Assembly: GCA_023846275.1 (NCBI GenBank)
Contig: CM043868.1
Location: forward strand, 12,247,755-12,311,754
Length of the DNA: 64,000 nt
Direction of reading: 5' to 3'
DNA from: Vanilla planifolia
Lineage: Eukaryota > Streptophyta > Magnoliopsida > Asparagales > Orchidaceae
This document shows positions 36,319-49,319 of the stretch, in pieces; positions within the stretch are counted from its first letter, which is position 1; every line of letters begins with the position of its first letter. Both the position numbers and the translations under genes were made by a program. The notes below the pieces were generated by a model. It was given only the letters and a program-made list of their open reading frames with translations, did no database searches and was not told the origin of the DNA.

Positions 36319-36375
<57 letters not shown>
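36319..36375. repeat. (TA)n microsatellite, 57 bp
   Basis: Second pure TA run, about 150 bp after the previous one. Each run is preceded by a similar AT-rich word. Confidence 0.95.
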
Positions 36376-36378
<3 letters not shown>

Positions 36379-37189
36379 GAATTAAAAACATATAATAAAA
36401 TGATAAAATATAAGAAGCATCAGTGATTATTTGTAATAGCCAACTTGCTATCTAAAATAACATGTCTCTAAAAGTACATATTTTGTTATCTAAAGTAACA
36501 TTAAAAATAAGACCATTATTTTGAATAATATGTCTCTAGAGATATTTTAAAAAAAAAGAATTTGTATCTTTTTTCTTCATTATGTTCATTAAAAGATACA
36601 CTTTGTTCATAAGAAAAGTAACACACATATCTAAAGACATGGAACAATACACTTTTTGAGTTGTATCTTTTCTTATGTTGACATTATCTTCTTTAACAAC
36701 TCAACCACTTTTTAATTGTACTATAATGATCATAATGTTTACTCACCCAATGCTACCATTAAAGGATGAATTTATAAAACAAAATAAAACTTATCTCTTG
36801 ACATAAGAAAGATTCATGCTTTGATAATAAAATCTTGGTCAATGTGGGTCTACTTGATAAACTAAAAGTGGTTAAAAAATTGATATAATTTATGAGGTAA
36901 TTTTATGATTTCCTAATGAAGTTTTCATCCACTCCACGATTTAGGATGGCTTTTTGTCTTCTTATATTAAGATTTTGAATTAGTAATGTCTATGTGATAA
37001 TATATTGCTCAAGTAGGTCAAGTATATTTTCTCTATCTTTATTATTTTTTCTTGGGCTTAAAGTCAACATTATGGGTCTTTCATAAGAGGTAGATTATAG
37101 AGAGTTCATCAAAACACACAATCTCAAGGTAATGCATGTCTTCTAAAAAGATGAAAAGTATCAAAAGTTAAGAGAGAAAATATGATATT
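36376..37189. other. Intergenic, no gene seen
   Basis: AT-rich with no long open frame. Some short recurring words (ATGTCTCTA, TATCTAAA-TAACAT) at 36430-36560. Confidence 0.5.
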
Positions 37190-37890
37190 TTGGTCTCATT
37201 ATTTTAAGATATTATGCTCTTATATTACACAATCTCAATCTAAGTAGCTTTTTTCGTTCTTAAAAAACCTACCCTCTTACACATCCCAATATTACTCTCA
37301 TTATAATATACATAACTATCAAGTTCTCATGATATCTAAATAAGTGTTGTCCCTAAAAGATACTTTGACAACTTAAGACTATGATATTTCATATAAAAAT
37401 GTGATATCTATCTTAATAGCTAATATGAGATAATTCATCTTTACATCCCTAGAAACTTTACACCTCTCTTTGCTTTGTGATTCCTCCCCTAAGACATCTC
37501 TCAACAATGATTCCCCATCTTCCTCAGGTGTAAGGCCTATGAGCTTCCACTTAGTTTATTCTCAATTCACATGAAATTAATATAAAGGCCAACTCTGATG
37601 TTATATTTATGACATTTTGATCTCATTATATGGAGATAGGATCCCCTTAGGTTGCTTTATTCTAACCTAAGTGAATTTTGTTATTTTCAAAGTGTATTCC
37701 CTTTTAGTCACCCATCCCAATACTATTGTCATTATAGTATCCTTAATTATGGAGTTCTCTTGAAATTTAAGTGAATCTTATCCCAAAAAGGTATCTTAAT
37801 ATATTAAGATCATAATATTTCATAAAAAGATAAAGATCTTTTTTTAGTAATTAATGAAAGATAATTCATTCTTAAATCTTTAAAAATCTT
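37190..37890. repeat. Old direct duplication, offset about 420 bp
   Basis: Copies at about 37190-37460 and 37615-37890 share, in order, TTTTG-TCTCATTAT, CACATCCCAATA-TA, GA-CATAATATTTCATA-AAA and GA-ATAATTCAT-CTTA. Identity is roughly 65-70% by eye. Unknown origin. Confidence 0.6.
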
Positions 37891-39229
37891 AGACATATGG
37901 TTAATGATATAAAGTGAGAGAGAGGAAAGAGTAAAGCAATAAATGAGTGGAGAGATAAGGGGAGATATAATTGATGATAAAAGAAGAGGGGAGAGAAGGA
38001 GGTGGTTGATAATGTAAAAATTGTTGAAAAAGTGTGGTAACAAGAGAAGGAGGTGGTCAATAATGTGGAGAAAGGTTTGTGGTGAGAGCAGAGAGAGTAA
38101 GTTATGAGTGTAGTAAAAAGATAAAGAGGGGTGATAAGGATGACGAGAGAGGGAGTCCCTTAAATAGAGGATTTATGTCTTCTCAAAATAATTTCTTATG
38201 TACTCATGTCACAGAGCCAAAATTGAAAGGTTTTTTAAAATCAATAAAAATTATGACCGAATTATTATTCTTTCCACTAAAATATTAAATTTAGGGTTAC
38301 GATCTTATAGAAATAAAATTATTGAAGTAACATTATAACCTTAAAACTAACTTGATGAGTACAGAAAGAAGGATAAATTTTAAATACAACATTCTTGGCT
38401 ATGGATTAGAGTGGAAGCCTTCTAAAAATATTACAAATCTCATATATGACATATTAAAACCAAATTAAACCATTAACAGAAAAATGGTATTTTAGATTTA
38501 TTTTTATGGTATTTTTTTAAACCATTGTTTATGCTCTGCCTAAGGCTTGTGATGAACTTGGATCCTATGCACTATTGGCTCTTTTGCATCCATTTTTGTT
38601 AAATTAACTCCACTCCATTATGAAGGACTTTTCCCCATTGAATTATAATCCATCAAAACTAGAATACTCATTAGTTAAGGTATTATAAACTTTAAAGAAC
38701 TTGCTAGTAGGAAGCAAAAGTAAGCTGGTCATCCCTTGAGTTACCTCCAAAAAAAGTTGGCTACAATTTCCCTCTATCCAAAATACCTTTTTATGATAAA
38801 AAAATCTTTTCGATTAAATTCATTGTTAACAAACATGTTAATAGTAATTATAGAACATAAGCATTTAAATTTAATTTTTTGTAATAAGTTTTGAAGGAAA
38901 ATAATTTCTTGTATATAGTTTCTTATATTTGGAGATAAGAAATCTCTCAAAGTGAATGCACATTAATGCAAAGTCTTAATAAATTTTCTTAATGTCCTAC
39001 TTTTATTAATGACCTCAAAATATTTGAAGTTACCAATTTTAATTTGCTTCTTTACTTTTTAATGTCAATTATGAAATTCCTTTACAACTAAAAATGCAAA
39101 ATTAAAGAAAAATGAGCTAGAATATATACCAAATCTATGTGTAGTTTAGGTTCTTATCATAAACTATCCTAAATGATGATATAACTAATTCAACTCTAAT
39201 TAAAGCATCAACTAGCTTGTTTTGGGTTT
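37891..39229. other. Purine-rich stretch then unassigned sequence
   Basis: 37905-38160 is strongly purine-rich on the plus strand (GAGAGAGAGGAAAGAG and similar). The rest may be the eroded integrase/3' LTR side of the neighbouring gypsy element, but no domain was recognisable. Confidence 0.4.
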
Positions 39230-39231
39230 TA

Positions 39232-39289
39232 GTTGATGTTTCAAAACACGAGAATAATCAGTTGATGTTTGAAAACAAGAGAATAATCA
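39232..39289. repeat. 29-bp tandem duplication
   Basis: GTTGATGTTT-AAAACA-GAGAATAATCA occurs twice with a 29-bp period and two mismatches, at the RNase H end of the gypsy remnant. Confidence 0.85.
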
Positions 39290-41261
39290 TCTAAAAACTC
39301 AATCTTTTTAGCATGCCTAATATTCAACTTATTCTATATATTAAAATATTTTAAGACTTGATGATCTTATATTAGAATAAATTTCTTATAAATCAAATAA
39401 TGCTTTCAATGTATTAATGATTGAATAATACTTTAAATCTCATTATCATAAGTAGAATATCTTTGTTTTACACAAAATATCTCACTAAAATAAGTTATTG
39501 TATATTCTTATTATCAAAGCTCTGCAAATACTAATTACAATAACATCATATATAATCTAAAACACTTTAGAAACATTTAATAACTTTCAAATAGTTGAAG
39601 AAGTCATTAAAAGCATAATTTGGGTAAAACCCTTTTTGGCACCCTTAGTCCAAAGAAATTTGTCTTTAATAAATATGTTATACAAGCTACAATAGTACTA
39701 AAATCTTTAATGAATGTATTATACAATGTAGCTAACCCACACAAACTATGAACTTCAATAACACTTCTTGGTAGAGGCCATTCAACCATTGTGTTGATGT
39801 TTATTAGATCAAATTAAGGATATTTTGTAGACACAATGAATCTAGAAAATTTTCTTATGTTAACTTAGTTAAGCACTCTTTCAGATTTATAGTAATCTTT
39901 TTATTCTTAGCTCCTTAAGAACTTCTTTATGATGATTTAAATATCTATCTTCATCTAAAATATATATTATAATATCTTCAAAATATATCACAAGTAATTT
40001 TCTTTTGCATGGTTTCAAAATAATATTTATCAAACACAAAAAACTTCTAAGTGCAATTGATAATTCAAAAGCATAACTTGCCATTCATATAAGTAATTTA
40101 GAGTTTTGAAGGCCATTTCCATTTATCTATAGGTCTAATATTAATTTAAAGATAATTACTTTAAAGGCAAATCTTTGAGAAATAACTACACTAAATACTA
40201 AGTTCAACTTATGGTTAAGCATGAATATTAAAAATCTATACTTTATTATAATCTTATTAGTGACCTTATTATCGACATAAATTCTCTAACTTCCACAACT
40301 CTTAGGTGTTAATAGAATAGATAGCCTTTCCTATAAATAGCTTTTCTTGAGAAGTTGATTTACCATGTCTTCAAGATTTACATGTTTTGTGGGGTTCATA
40401 TTATAATGTGAAATATTTAATAGTTTTTAATCTATTATGAATTTAATCACATGTTGAATGGCTCTCATAAGAGGTAACTCTCCTAGCAACATCTGTTAAG
40501 TGATATTCAAAAACTCCAATAATAATTTTGTATCTTATAGGAAAATATGTTTCCCATGTTGTTTAGATAGAATTTTCTTCATTTGAAGAAAATATAAAGA
40601 ATTGTATTTGAAAATTCTTTCTAATGACAATCAAACCCAACCTTTTGTAATCTCAAGGATTTTTTTCCCTTCAAATCATTCTCTAATTTGATTGGACAAC
40701 TATGTATTTTGTAATAATAAGGAAAGTGCTCTGTCATAAGCTTTTCTTCTATGAAATAATTAACTTCAATTCTAAAGAAGACCTAGAACTTTGCACTTTT
40801 TTAATGGCGTTGAAAGGTCTAATTTGTTTTTTTAATCATTAAATTTGAATATATAATTATTCTCTTCTCCATATATTATCACTTATAAATCATACGATTG
40901 AGGTTTTTCTAACTAAATATGTATTATGTCTATAAGTACAACATCGCAGCAAATGCTATCTTCATAAGTTCTGATTTTCAAAGGCACTTGAACCTTAGTG
41001 TAACTTGTAGGGAGTTATGGTTCACCTAACTCGCATGAAATGGTTGGATATGGGGCTTAATTTAAGGTTTACCTTCATTAGTGCATTAACAGAGATGAAA
41101 TTCGTGACACTTCTCTTATTAACTACTAGTCTCAATTTCTTATCATTATATATCACAAACTTATTAAAGTTATTTTTTCTTCTCTAGCACTTATCTTCTT
41201 CTTGGACAAAGTGATGCATATTATGACACCTATATACTCATTATTTTCCTTACTTTTTTCT

Positions 41262-42560
41262 TCCTCATCAACGAGGATAGTATCCTCTTTCTTTATCTCT
41301 TGATATATGTGTTTGTGTTGATTTTCTTTCTCATGGATTAAGATAGCCTTGCATTGATAGATACTTTTTATGTCCAAATTGTTTGCATCTGTAGCAATAT
41401 TTAACATAATTTTTGGGAATTATTTGTAATATTATCCTTAGTACACTAATTACTGGATAAAAATGAAGGCAAACCAAGCTTAATGATAGCTTTGGATATT
41501 CCAAAAGCTAATCCTTCATACTTAAATCTATTATTTATGAGTATATACTTTCTATGTTTTTCCACCAATTGAGTTAGGTCACTTATCTTTTCTATGAATT
41601 GAAGAACATGTAACTCCATTTTTTTCTACTTTCCAACCTAAGGTTTAAGATAAATTATTTAGCTAACAATGAATCTGCATTAAGACAATTTGTCATTGCT
41701 ATTAAGTGCTCAATAATAATAAAGGATTCCATAATAGAAGAGTTCTCTTGCCTTGAAATATGAAATCATCATTGTAGCCTTTTATTATGGTATTAGGATA
41801 ATATTTAATCCTTAATATTTCTTTCATCTTTTTTTAAGTATTTCCTATCTAGTCTTTATTCTAATGTAGATGCATTAAACCAAAATATTTTATTAAGTAT
41901 TTCCTATCTAGTCTTTATTCTAATGTATTTCCTTCCTGATCAATTAGGATAGTATCCTCTTTCCCTATCTTTTGATATGTGTGTTTGTGTTGATTTTCTT
42001 TCTCATGACTTAGGATATTCTTGCATTGATAGATATTTTTTATGTCCAAATTATTTGCATGTATAGTAATACTTAACCTAATTTTGGGAATTATTTGGAA
42101 TAATATATTTAGTATCCTAATTACCAGAAGAAAATGAAGGCGAACCATGCCTAATGATAGCTTTGGATATCCCAAAAGTTGATCCTTCATACTTAAATCT
42201 ATTATTCAAGAGCATAAAGTTTCTATTTTTTTTCCACCAATTAAGTTAGGTCACTTGTATTTTCTATGAATTGAAGAACATGTAACTCCATTTTTTTTTC
42301 TATTTTCCAACCTCAAGCTTAAGATAAATTAATTAAATAACTATGAATATACTATAAGACAATTTGTCATTACTATTAAGTCCTCAATAATATTAAACAA
42401 TTCCACAATAGGACTTGCCTTGAAATATGAAGTCATCGTTGTAATCTTTTTTATGGTATCAAGACAATATTTAAGCCTTAATATTTCTTTCATCTTTTTC
42501 TAAGTATTTCCTATCTAGCCTTTATTCCAATGCAAAAGTACTAAATCAAAATATCTTTGC
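41262..42560. repeat. 672-bp direct duplication within gypsy gag/PR
   Basis: GGATAGTATCCTCTTTC occurs at 41275 and 41947, and sequence stays alignable for about 600 bp (zinc-knuckle region through gag, ending in the CTATCTAG-CTTTATTC block). Copy 1 is about 41262-41892 and copy 2 about 41934-42560. Between them a 34-bp end motif (TAAGTATTTCCTATCTAG and following) is repeated at 41837 and 41895. Confidence 0.85.
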
Positions 42561-42600
42561 ATCGCTTACTTAGTCTTTGTAAAAATGGTCATCAAATCCA

Positions 42601-45353
42601 TACAAGTCAAATAAGTCTTTCAGTTAGGTGAACCAATATATGATTTATTAGGATCATAAACACAAGCAAATGCTAATGTCTCAACCTTAACTTTTTTACA
42701 AATTTTCATTTAATCATCTTTATGATTTTTAGGAGGTGGAGTTTCATATCCAATTTATTATATTTAGTTGTGTAATGATCATCCTCCAAAGAATCATCTG
42801 GAGATGTGGGCTTGGATTCTTATTTTATTTGTCATCAATTCTCAAATTATTAAATTTAAAATTTGCTTAATTTCAATCTTTTCTCTTGAACTCTTTACTA
42901 TATGATATACTAAGTACATCAGAATTCTAGAGTTTCTAAGTTTCAACCTAGTTCTTTTTTAATAACATAATGAAATAATCAAGATGACAAGATGATAACA
43001 ATGTGAAAAGAAATTCATTTCATTAGAAAAAATAATTTAATAATAATAAATTAATATTTTTAGTAAGAACACATATACTTTTTTAAGACATTGCAAGAAA
43101 GAAATAAGAAAAGAACTAATCATGCAAAAATAATGTAATTTTTTTAATTATTTTTAATGTTCAACAATAAAAATTTCCCAGACAAGGCAAATTGTTTAAG
43201 TGTTAATCAAGAAAATATTTCTCAAAATACAAAATTAGGATTCTATATTTTCATTTGGTAAGTAGAAGTTTCTAAGCACACACAAAAAAGCAAAAACTCC
43301 AACATTTTTTTGAAATTGATAAAAACAAAATTATCTTATAACCTACAAACTAACCAAAAAAGTAAGAAAAAACATAAAATAATAAGAAAAATCCTAAAAG
43401 ATTGTTTCTTTGGGCATGAAATGATTGCACTTGATTCGCATCTAAACAAAAGATAAGTGAAAAGGAGATCAATTAAACTCCTCATATGAACTAGAACTCT
43501 CTTGTATTTTAATGAAAATAATCATGGAGATGGACATTGCCTTTTTATGGGGATTGTTGTTTGTCAATAACTCATTTGACCAAAATGAAATTAGAATCAA
43601 ACCAAAAAGGAATCACTTAACTATGATGATCAAAGCTCTCTCTACATTTCATGAACTTCTAGGTTGTGTAGCATTTAAGTGTCTCATACATGAGATTTGG
43701 ATAACTAGTTCTATATGATAAATTATTATTAATTTTGTTGTTGTTTTTAAGACTATTATGGAGGAGGAACAACATGAGCTTTGGCTATTATGGCCTTAAA
43801 AGTCATGAATTTCTTGGCAAGATCAGATGGTTAATCTTAATAGGTAACATGTTATTAAAGTGATGAAGTAATGGATGACCCCAAACTCCCTTAGATGATA
43901 ATCATCTATTAATTGACAAATGAAAATCTCTAAAGCACTCTACTCATTCATCATGTGACAATAGGTTCCATGGAATTAAAATAATTTATAATTTTCTCTT
44001 TTTATGATATGTTCCTTGACCATGGTGAGCATTACTCTTTCATTTTCACTATCATTAGTATTTTGTTCTAAGATAATGAAAAGGACTTTTGGTCATAAAA
44101 GGAGGAAGATCTCTATAAGTTGCAATATTCATCTTAAGAGGATAATAATATAGAGTTTATAATGTGAACTTCTAGTTTGTGTACCTATTTCTGTATGAGT
44201 CTATATCATTAGGAAATATTGACATGATTGTTTTCATCTTCTTTATAAGAGATTGCTTCTGCAAGTTGATCCATTTTCTCGAGGACTATTAAACTTCTTT
44301 CCCATAATGGTGATGAGAAGCACTCATGCTATTTTGTGGTTGTATGACTTTAGTTTTAGGTTTTCATAGAATATAAATCTCAATGAGAATAACAAAATAT
44401 ATTAATGCAAAAAATGTACAAGTTATTTACTTTTTTATCCAAAGTAGAAGTGGCAAAAAAAAAGCAAGAGCATATAATTTTTTATGTGAACAACCTCATT
44501 AATAAGAAAAAAAAATACCATAGTCTTACCTTATAAGAAGTTCCACTTGTTAAAAGAATTGTGAGAAACATGAAATGAGCAATAAATTGTTTTAGTATTA
44601 TGCTATTAAAGAATATCAAATTTTCTCTACAAGAGTATTTTTTTACATAGACCATCATTTTGCATTTCATGAGTAGATTCACTACCACTTTCCTTGGACT
44701 ATGCACCAAAAGTCGTGCAACATGGTGTTTGTTATGACAATGTCCAATATTCTCACATGGAAGCTCATTCTAATCTAAGTTCTACGAGTCCTCATGTTTT
44801 GGATGAAACCACAATCCTTTTACTAATATATGCAAACATATATATATACACACACACAAACATATATACAAATAGATAGATATATACATCCTATGTTATA
44901 AAAATTACATAACAATTTTTTACACAAGTGGTGTATTTTATTCTGAATCCCTTACAAGTACACTTTGCGACTCATGGATATCATGGTGTTAATATGACGA
45001 ATATGCCGTGCTACTTAAATTAGTACCTAAAGAGGTCATAGCCTTAGAGCATAATAGCTTGTAGCTTCAAATCAATGTTTATTATACTCTATCATTACAT
45101 GCTTACTTTTAAGTAGCGTAAACTCAACAAATGGTGAAGAACTCGTGCTTAGAATGATGCCTTCTTAAGCATCTACTTTCCCACAACGAGGACAAAAGCA
45201 AAGGCTGGGTATTCTGGGTGAACAAGATTGTAAACAAATGGTGGAATAATCACATAGAAAAATCATTTAAAACTCCCCACATCTTATTTTATATGTTTAC
45301 TGCTGGATTCCAAAACGCTACGAGTTCACAGTTACAATATTTTAAAGGAGATC
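42601..45353. other. Intergenic, no gene seen
   Basis: AT-rich. The 5' LTR of the gypsy remnant might be expected here but no partner was found. A short TA/CA mixed repeat is at 44838-44885. Short open frames (for example 43512-43718) carry no recognisable domain. Confidence 0.5.
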
Positions 45354-45640
45354 ATGAGGTGTAACCCTTTAGCATACATCTCTCTCTTATCTTTTTTTCT
45401 TCCAATAGGAAGTGGAGATATCCACTTCAAAGAAAGCCATCTTTTTAAAGTCTTCTTACTGGAAAGAGGAGCTCAGTTTTCTCTTTCAGAAACCAAACAT
45501 TTGTCAGGGAAGTCGATGGCTATTATGAAGAAGCGAGAAGGCAAAAGAAACGAGATCAGAGAGAGGTGGATGCTGAAGAAGAGAAAGACTACGTAACTGA
45601 TTCGTGTTTATAGGCAAGTCTGATGCTTGGCTGAGGAATT
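45354..45640 (+). pseudogene. Coding-like patch, unidentified
   Basis: It is less AT-rich than its surroundings. An 80-codon ATG frame at 45354-45596 is rich in Lys/Arg/Glu at its end (KKREGKRNEIRER). The +1 frame over about 45500-45610 reads as a charged helix-like peptide (YYEEARRQKKRDQREVDAEE) and then ends. An AG acceptor-like TTTCTCTTTCAG precedes it at 45489. It could be a captured exon, a gene relic or chance. I do not recognise a family. Confidence 0.25.
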
Positions 45641-46281
45641 GATCCCACTTCTTGCTTCATTTCATCACTTCCATCTCATTTTGTTTTGAGTTTTCTAGTT
45701 TGTCATCAACGAGAGTTTCCAATAGAGCTTGTACTGAATAATGGAGTATTTTTTACCTCAAATGGCATGGCCTTGGTTTTGTGGTTCAATGAATCTAAAC
45801 AATGTATGTGAAAATTGGCTATAGTGTGAAAAAATCCTGATGTGGGTACGGTATGTTTGACATGGTTTATCTTGTTTGATAGAGTTATTGGTAAAAGTCG
45901 CCTAAAAAAAACTATACCAGTAAAAAGGAGGTCTTTTTGTAGATATTATTTGAAATATGTTGTGCTCTTATGCTGATAATGAAAAAAAGCTTGTGAAATA
46001 TACCTAAACGGTTTATGAACAAAATAACACGCTGCCATGGTACAAAATTAAAAGTTTTTATCTTTGCTTTAGATGCCATATGACAGGAGAAATTATTGCA
46101 ATTTTTATATTCTATAATGTCTAATTTATTTGATGATAAGTATTATGGTTGAAATTGAACTTTGGAAAAGTTGATTTTGAAAATAACATATTTTATGTGA
46201 ACAAGAAAAGAAATTCTAAAAGTTGTACAATAAACATTTGAAAAATGAAAGTTTTAGAAGTTATTTTCAAACTAAATAAGC

Positions 46282-46583
46282 AAATTTGCTAAGGGCATTA
46301 CCAAATGCAATTAAAAATTCAGTAATGAACAACTCTTGTATCAGCATAATCAAATTATCATAAAGTTGCAAAGAAATTTGCTAAGGGCATTACCAAATGC
46401 AAATTTGCTAAGTGCATTACCAAATGCAATTGAATATTCAGTAATGAACTTTTGTGTCATCATAATCAAATTATCATAAGGTTGCAAAGAAATTTGCTAA
46501 GGACATTACCAAATGCAATTAAAAATTCAGTAATGAACAACTCTTGTACCAGCATAATCAAATTATCATAAAGTTGCACAAAA
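46282..46583. repeat. Tandem repeat, three ~90-bp units plus a partial
   Basis: Full units start at about 46282, 46401 and 46491 with AAATTTGCTAAG-GCATTACC, and each contains CAGTAATGAAC and ATAATCAAATTATCATAA. A 27-bp partial unit (about 46374-46400) interrupts units 1 and 2. Identity is about 93% by eye. Non-coding. Confidence 0.92.
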
Positions 46584-48064
46584 ATTTGAATTTGCAAAAA
46601 CAATTTAAAATTGATGCCTTATCCAACATGAACCAACGAATCTGGATAAGGATGATGTGCCAAATCATACCCCAGTTCCCCATCCAACACAGTGTGTCAT
46701 GTTCTACGTGCAAAAACCTAAAAGCAATTTTCTTTTGTGCGTTCATCCAATAAAATGCTGGTCCAAATCCACCACTTAAACATGAAAAGCTACGCCTTTT
46801 TCGAGCATTATGCATCAAAAGACATTATGCACCATTGGACATGATGCACCAATGTTTTTTAATTTAAAGTTTCGTGAAGACGAGGCACTTTGATTTACGA
46901 TGTGTTTTTTCTTTATAATTGATCAATAAATGACACTTTTTAATTTCAAAAGGTAAAACATATAAAATCACTTTCTTTGAGAATTTTTTAATTGATTAAA
47001 CATGTTTCGTTGATTAGAAAGTAAAATAAATAGAGTGAAAAGATAAATAAATTTTATAGGACAACGATAAGCTAGCAGAAATATCTTCAATCGAAGATTG
47101 GTGCTATGATGATCGAGGTGAACAGTGGTAATGGATGAGGTTTTTGTTTTGTTGGGTATGCAGTGGTGGCAGTTGTTGATCACAAGGCTTCCATTACAAT
47201 TCTTGTTGGCTTAGTGAGCAGCTATGGCTATGGTTATTGTTTTATCAGCTTTTGACATGCACAAGACATGAGAATAGGAATGATTTCAATAATTTTACAA
47301 TGAAAATGGAGAAAGTGAGCAAATGATACTTCACTTTGGAAAAGTGGCTTTTGATGTTAAAAAACTATTTTTGTGACGAAAATTGAGGGCATGAACTTGT
47401 TTATTAATAAGGAAGATGAATACTCCAATAACAATTCAAGAAAACAAGATTGGATAAGGTTCATGGAAAAGTAAATACAACATTACAAGAGAACAAATAA
47501 TCAAAATAAAAAAAAATGAAGTGTTGATCAATTTGCATAAGAAATATAGTCCACTCATTCCTTGTCCTAAATAGTCTCAAAATGAACATCTAAATAAAAG
47601 CAGTTGACCTTTGGATGAGAAAGGCATAATGAGGATATCACATTGATGTCAAGGTTGGTTCACCACGAAGCTAATATGGTTATGGTAAAGTTAGTCATGT
47701 TCCTATTTCTTATAAATCACTGCATGAATATGCAGCTCAAAGTAATAAGAGAAAATCTTAGCAAAGTTTTAAATAATAAATTTGGCCAAAATTATCCTAG
47801 TGAAGTTTGAAAAAAGTTTTTGGTTTCTCGAATTTTAAAATTAACATCTTGATATTTAATTGATTAATTTATATAAAAATGGTAAATTATTTTTATAGAT
47901 AATTAGCAATCAATTATATCAACTTTACTCTTTTTAATTATTTAAGTTGAAATTCAAATTTAAAAATTTAATTAAAATTTTGTGATGGAATTGAATGCTT
48001 CAATGTCCATTAGTAGATGATCTAATATGCTTGTTAGATGTTCAACCCTAAGACTAAACTTTGA
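46584..48064. other. Intergenic, no gene seen
   Basis: No supported gene. An open frame on the minus strand at 46558-46818 begins inside the tandem repeat and has no recognisable domain. Confidence 0.5.
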
Positions 48065-48505
48065 TATAAAGGTTAGGAGGAAGGAAAGATTATCATTCAA
48101 CTAAAGCTTAGTTACTTCATTAGGCCTTGAAATTTATAACTAGAAAGGCAATGTAGATGAGGCTAGTTGAGTTAATAAAGAAAGGGATGGATAAAGGGAA
48201 TACGTATATATGGAATTAAAGTGAGAGGAAAGTAATTTTTGAGGTTATTGTTTGTTTCAAGGGATTTGGAGGGGGGTTAGCCACAATGTTGACTACAAAA
48301 AGAGATAGAGGTAGTAGTTTGGGTTAGGGTTACCAAGTGAAAGAGACGAGGGTATAGGGTTTTGTGAGCCACTAGATTAAATTGGGCCATTATAATTAAA
48401 TTATGGTTTTGAGAGGGGATTGAGGTGAGCTATGAGATTGGAAGTGTGAGATGAAAGAGAAGAAATGAGATGAGAGATAGGGAAAATTGAATCCTACTTG
48501 TCAAG
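48065..48505. repeat. Dispersed repeat, copy 1 (possible 3' LTR part)
   Basis: Similar in the same orientation to 60822-61275. Shared phrases include GGTTAGGGTTACCAA and ATGATTAAATTA-GGTTTT (with variants) and GAGCTATGAGATTGGAA. It lies on the 3' side of the minus-strand gypsy remnant, so it may be part of that element's LTR. Confidence 0.65.
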
Positions 48506-49319
48506 ATATAAGTTTGCTCTTCAAGCATATTGCTAAACTCATGAAATTATTTTTCCAATACATTGTTAAATACATTTATAGACAAAATACTAAGAAATAA
48601 GGGGGAAAAAGCAAGCTCACCAATAAAAGTTGCATTTGGATAAGTATTCAATTGGAAAGTGGCACCTAAACAAGCATTGCAATCTAGATTACACATAGAT
48701 TCCTTGTTATTGAGATGGAGCGCTTCGATGAAGCCTTCTTGGTCAATGCATAATAAGAATACCACTCACACAACTAAAAACTAACATAACTACTCAGAAT
48801 CAAAAAAGTAATGTGGAATTAGCCAATTAACTATCATGAATTCTATTACATTATTACATCACTCCAAATGCAAAAATAAAGTGTCTAAGCTCCTAAGTGA
48901 GCCCAACAATGGCATCTTGGCTTTATTTTTGCTCCTCTACTATACTATGGTCTAAGATCTAGATATTAGCCCATCCATTACTTAGTGTTTATGCATAATT
49001 TAATTATCTAGCTCAAATACAAACTCTAGTTGATTATCCAGTGATGCTTCTCCTACATCAATTCCTTCCTACCTAAAAACGTCTATGCCCTTTAGTGTTG
49101 AAGTTTGACAGTCTTGAAGCAACTTTGCTACTAACTGTTACTAATCTTCCATGCTCGTCCATTTGTTCTCTGAAGGTAGTTGGTATCTCCATTAAGAATC
49201 TATATGGAACATCATGGCAAAAATAATTAGTCAAAATACAATCAATATCAAAGAATTTTACAACCGAACTTTCCAACATCATTGCACCCTTTGAATCAAC
49301 TATATCAAAGTTAGCTTAT

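Larger units (their letters stand above)
39230..42600 (-). mobile_element. Ty3/gypsy remnant: gag-PR-RT-RNase H
   Basis: Minus-strand order from high to low coordinates. Gag at about 41480-42560: KEILRIKYYPNTI followed by FIFQGKRT. An eroded zinc-knuckle region follows at about 41340-41400. A protease-end block has YEDSICCDVVLID at about 40930-40975 (family YED-VWCDVVPMD). RT at 39607-40520 has ELPLMRAIQHVI, KKSYL, IYVDNKV.NKI, then MASYAFELSIALRSF and YFEDIIIYILDED (YFDDILIYS in the family). RT end EWPLPRSVIEVHSLCGLA is at about 39740. RNase H at 39290-39560 has DHQVLKYFNI and NKLNIRHAKKIEF. Stops and shifts throughout. Integrase is not recognisable and LTRs were not found. Confidence 0.85.

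Noticed and set aside
36092-36375. Replication origin or scaffold attachment site
   Set aside because: TA microsatellites alone do not support either claim.
46558-46818. Minus-strand 86-codon frame
   Set aside because: It begins in the tandem repeat and has no recognisable domain or neighbouring exon.
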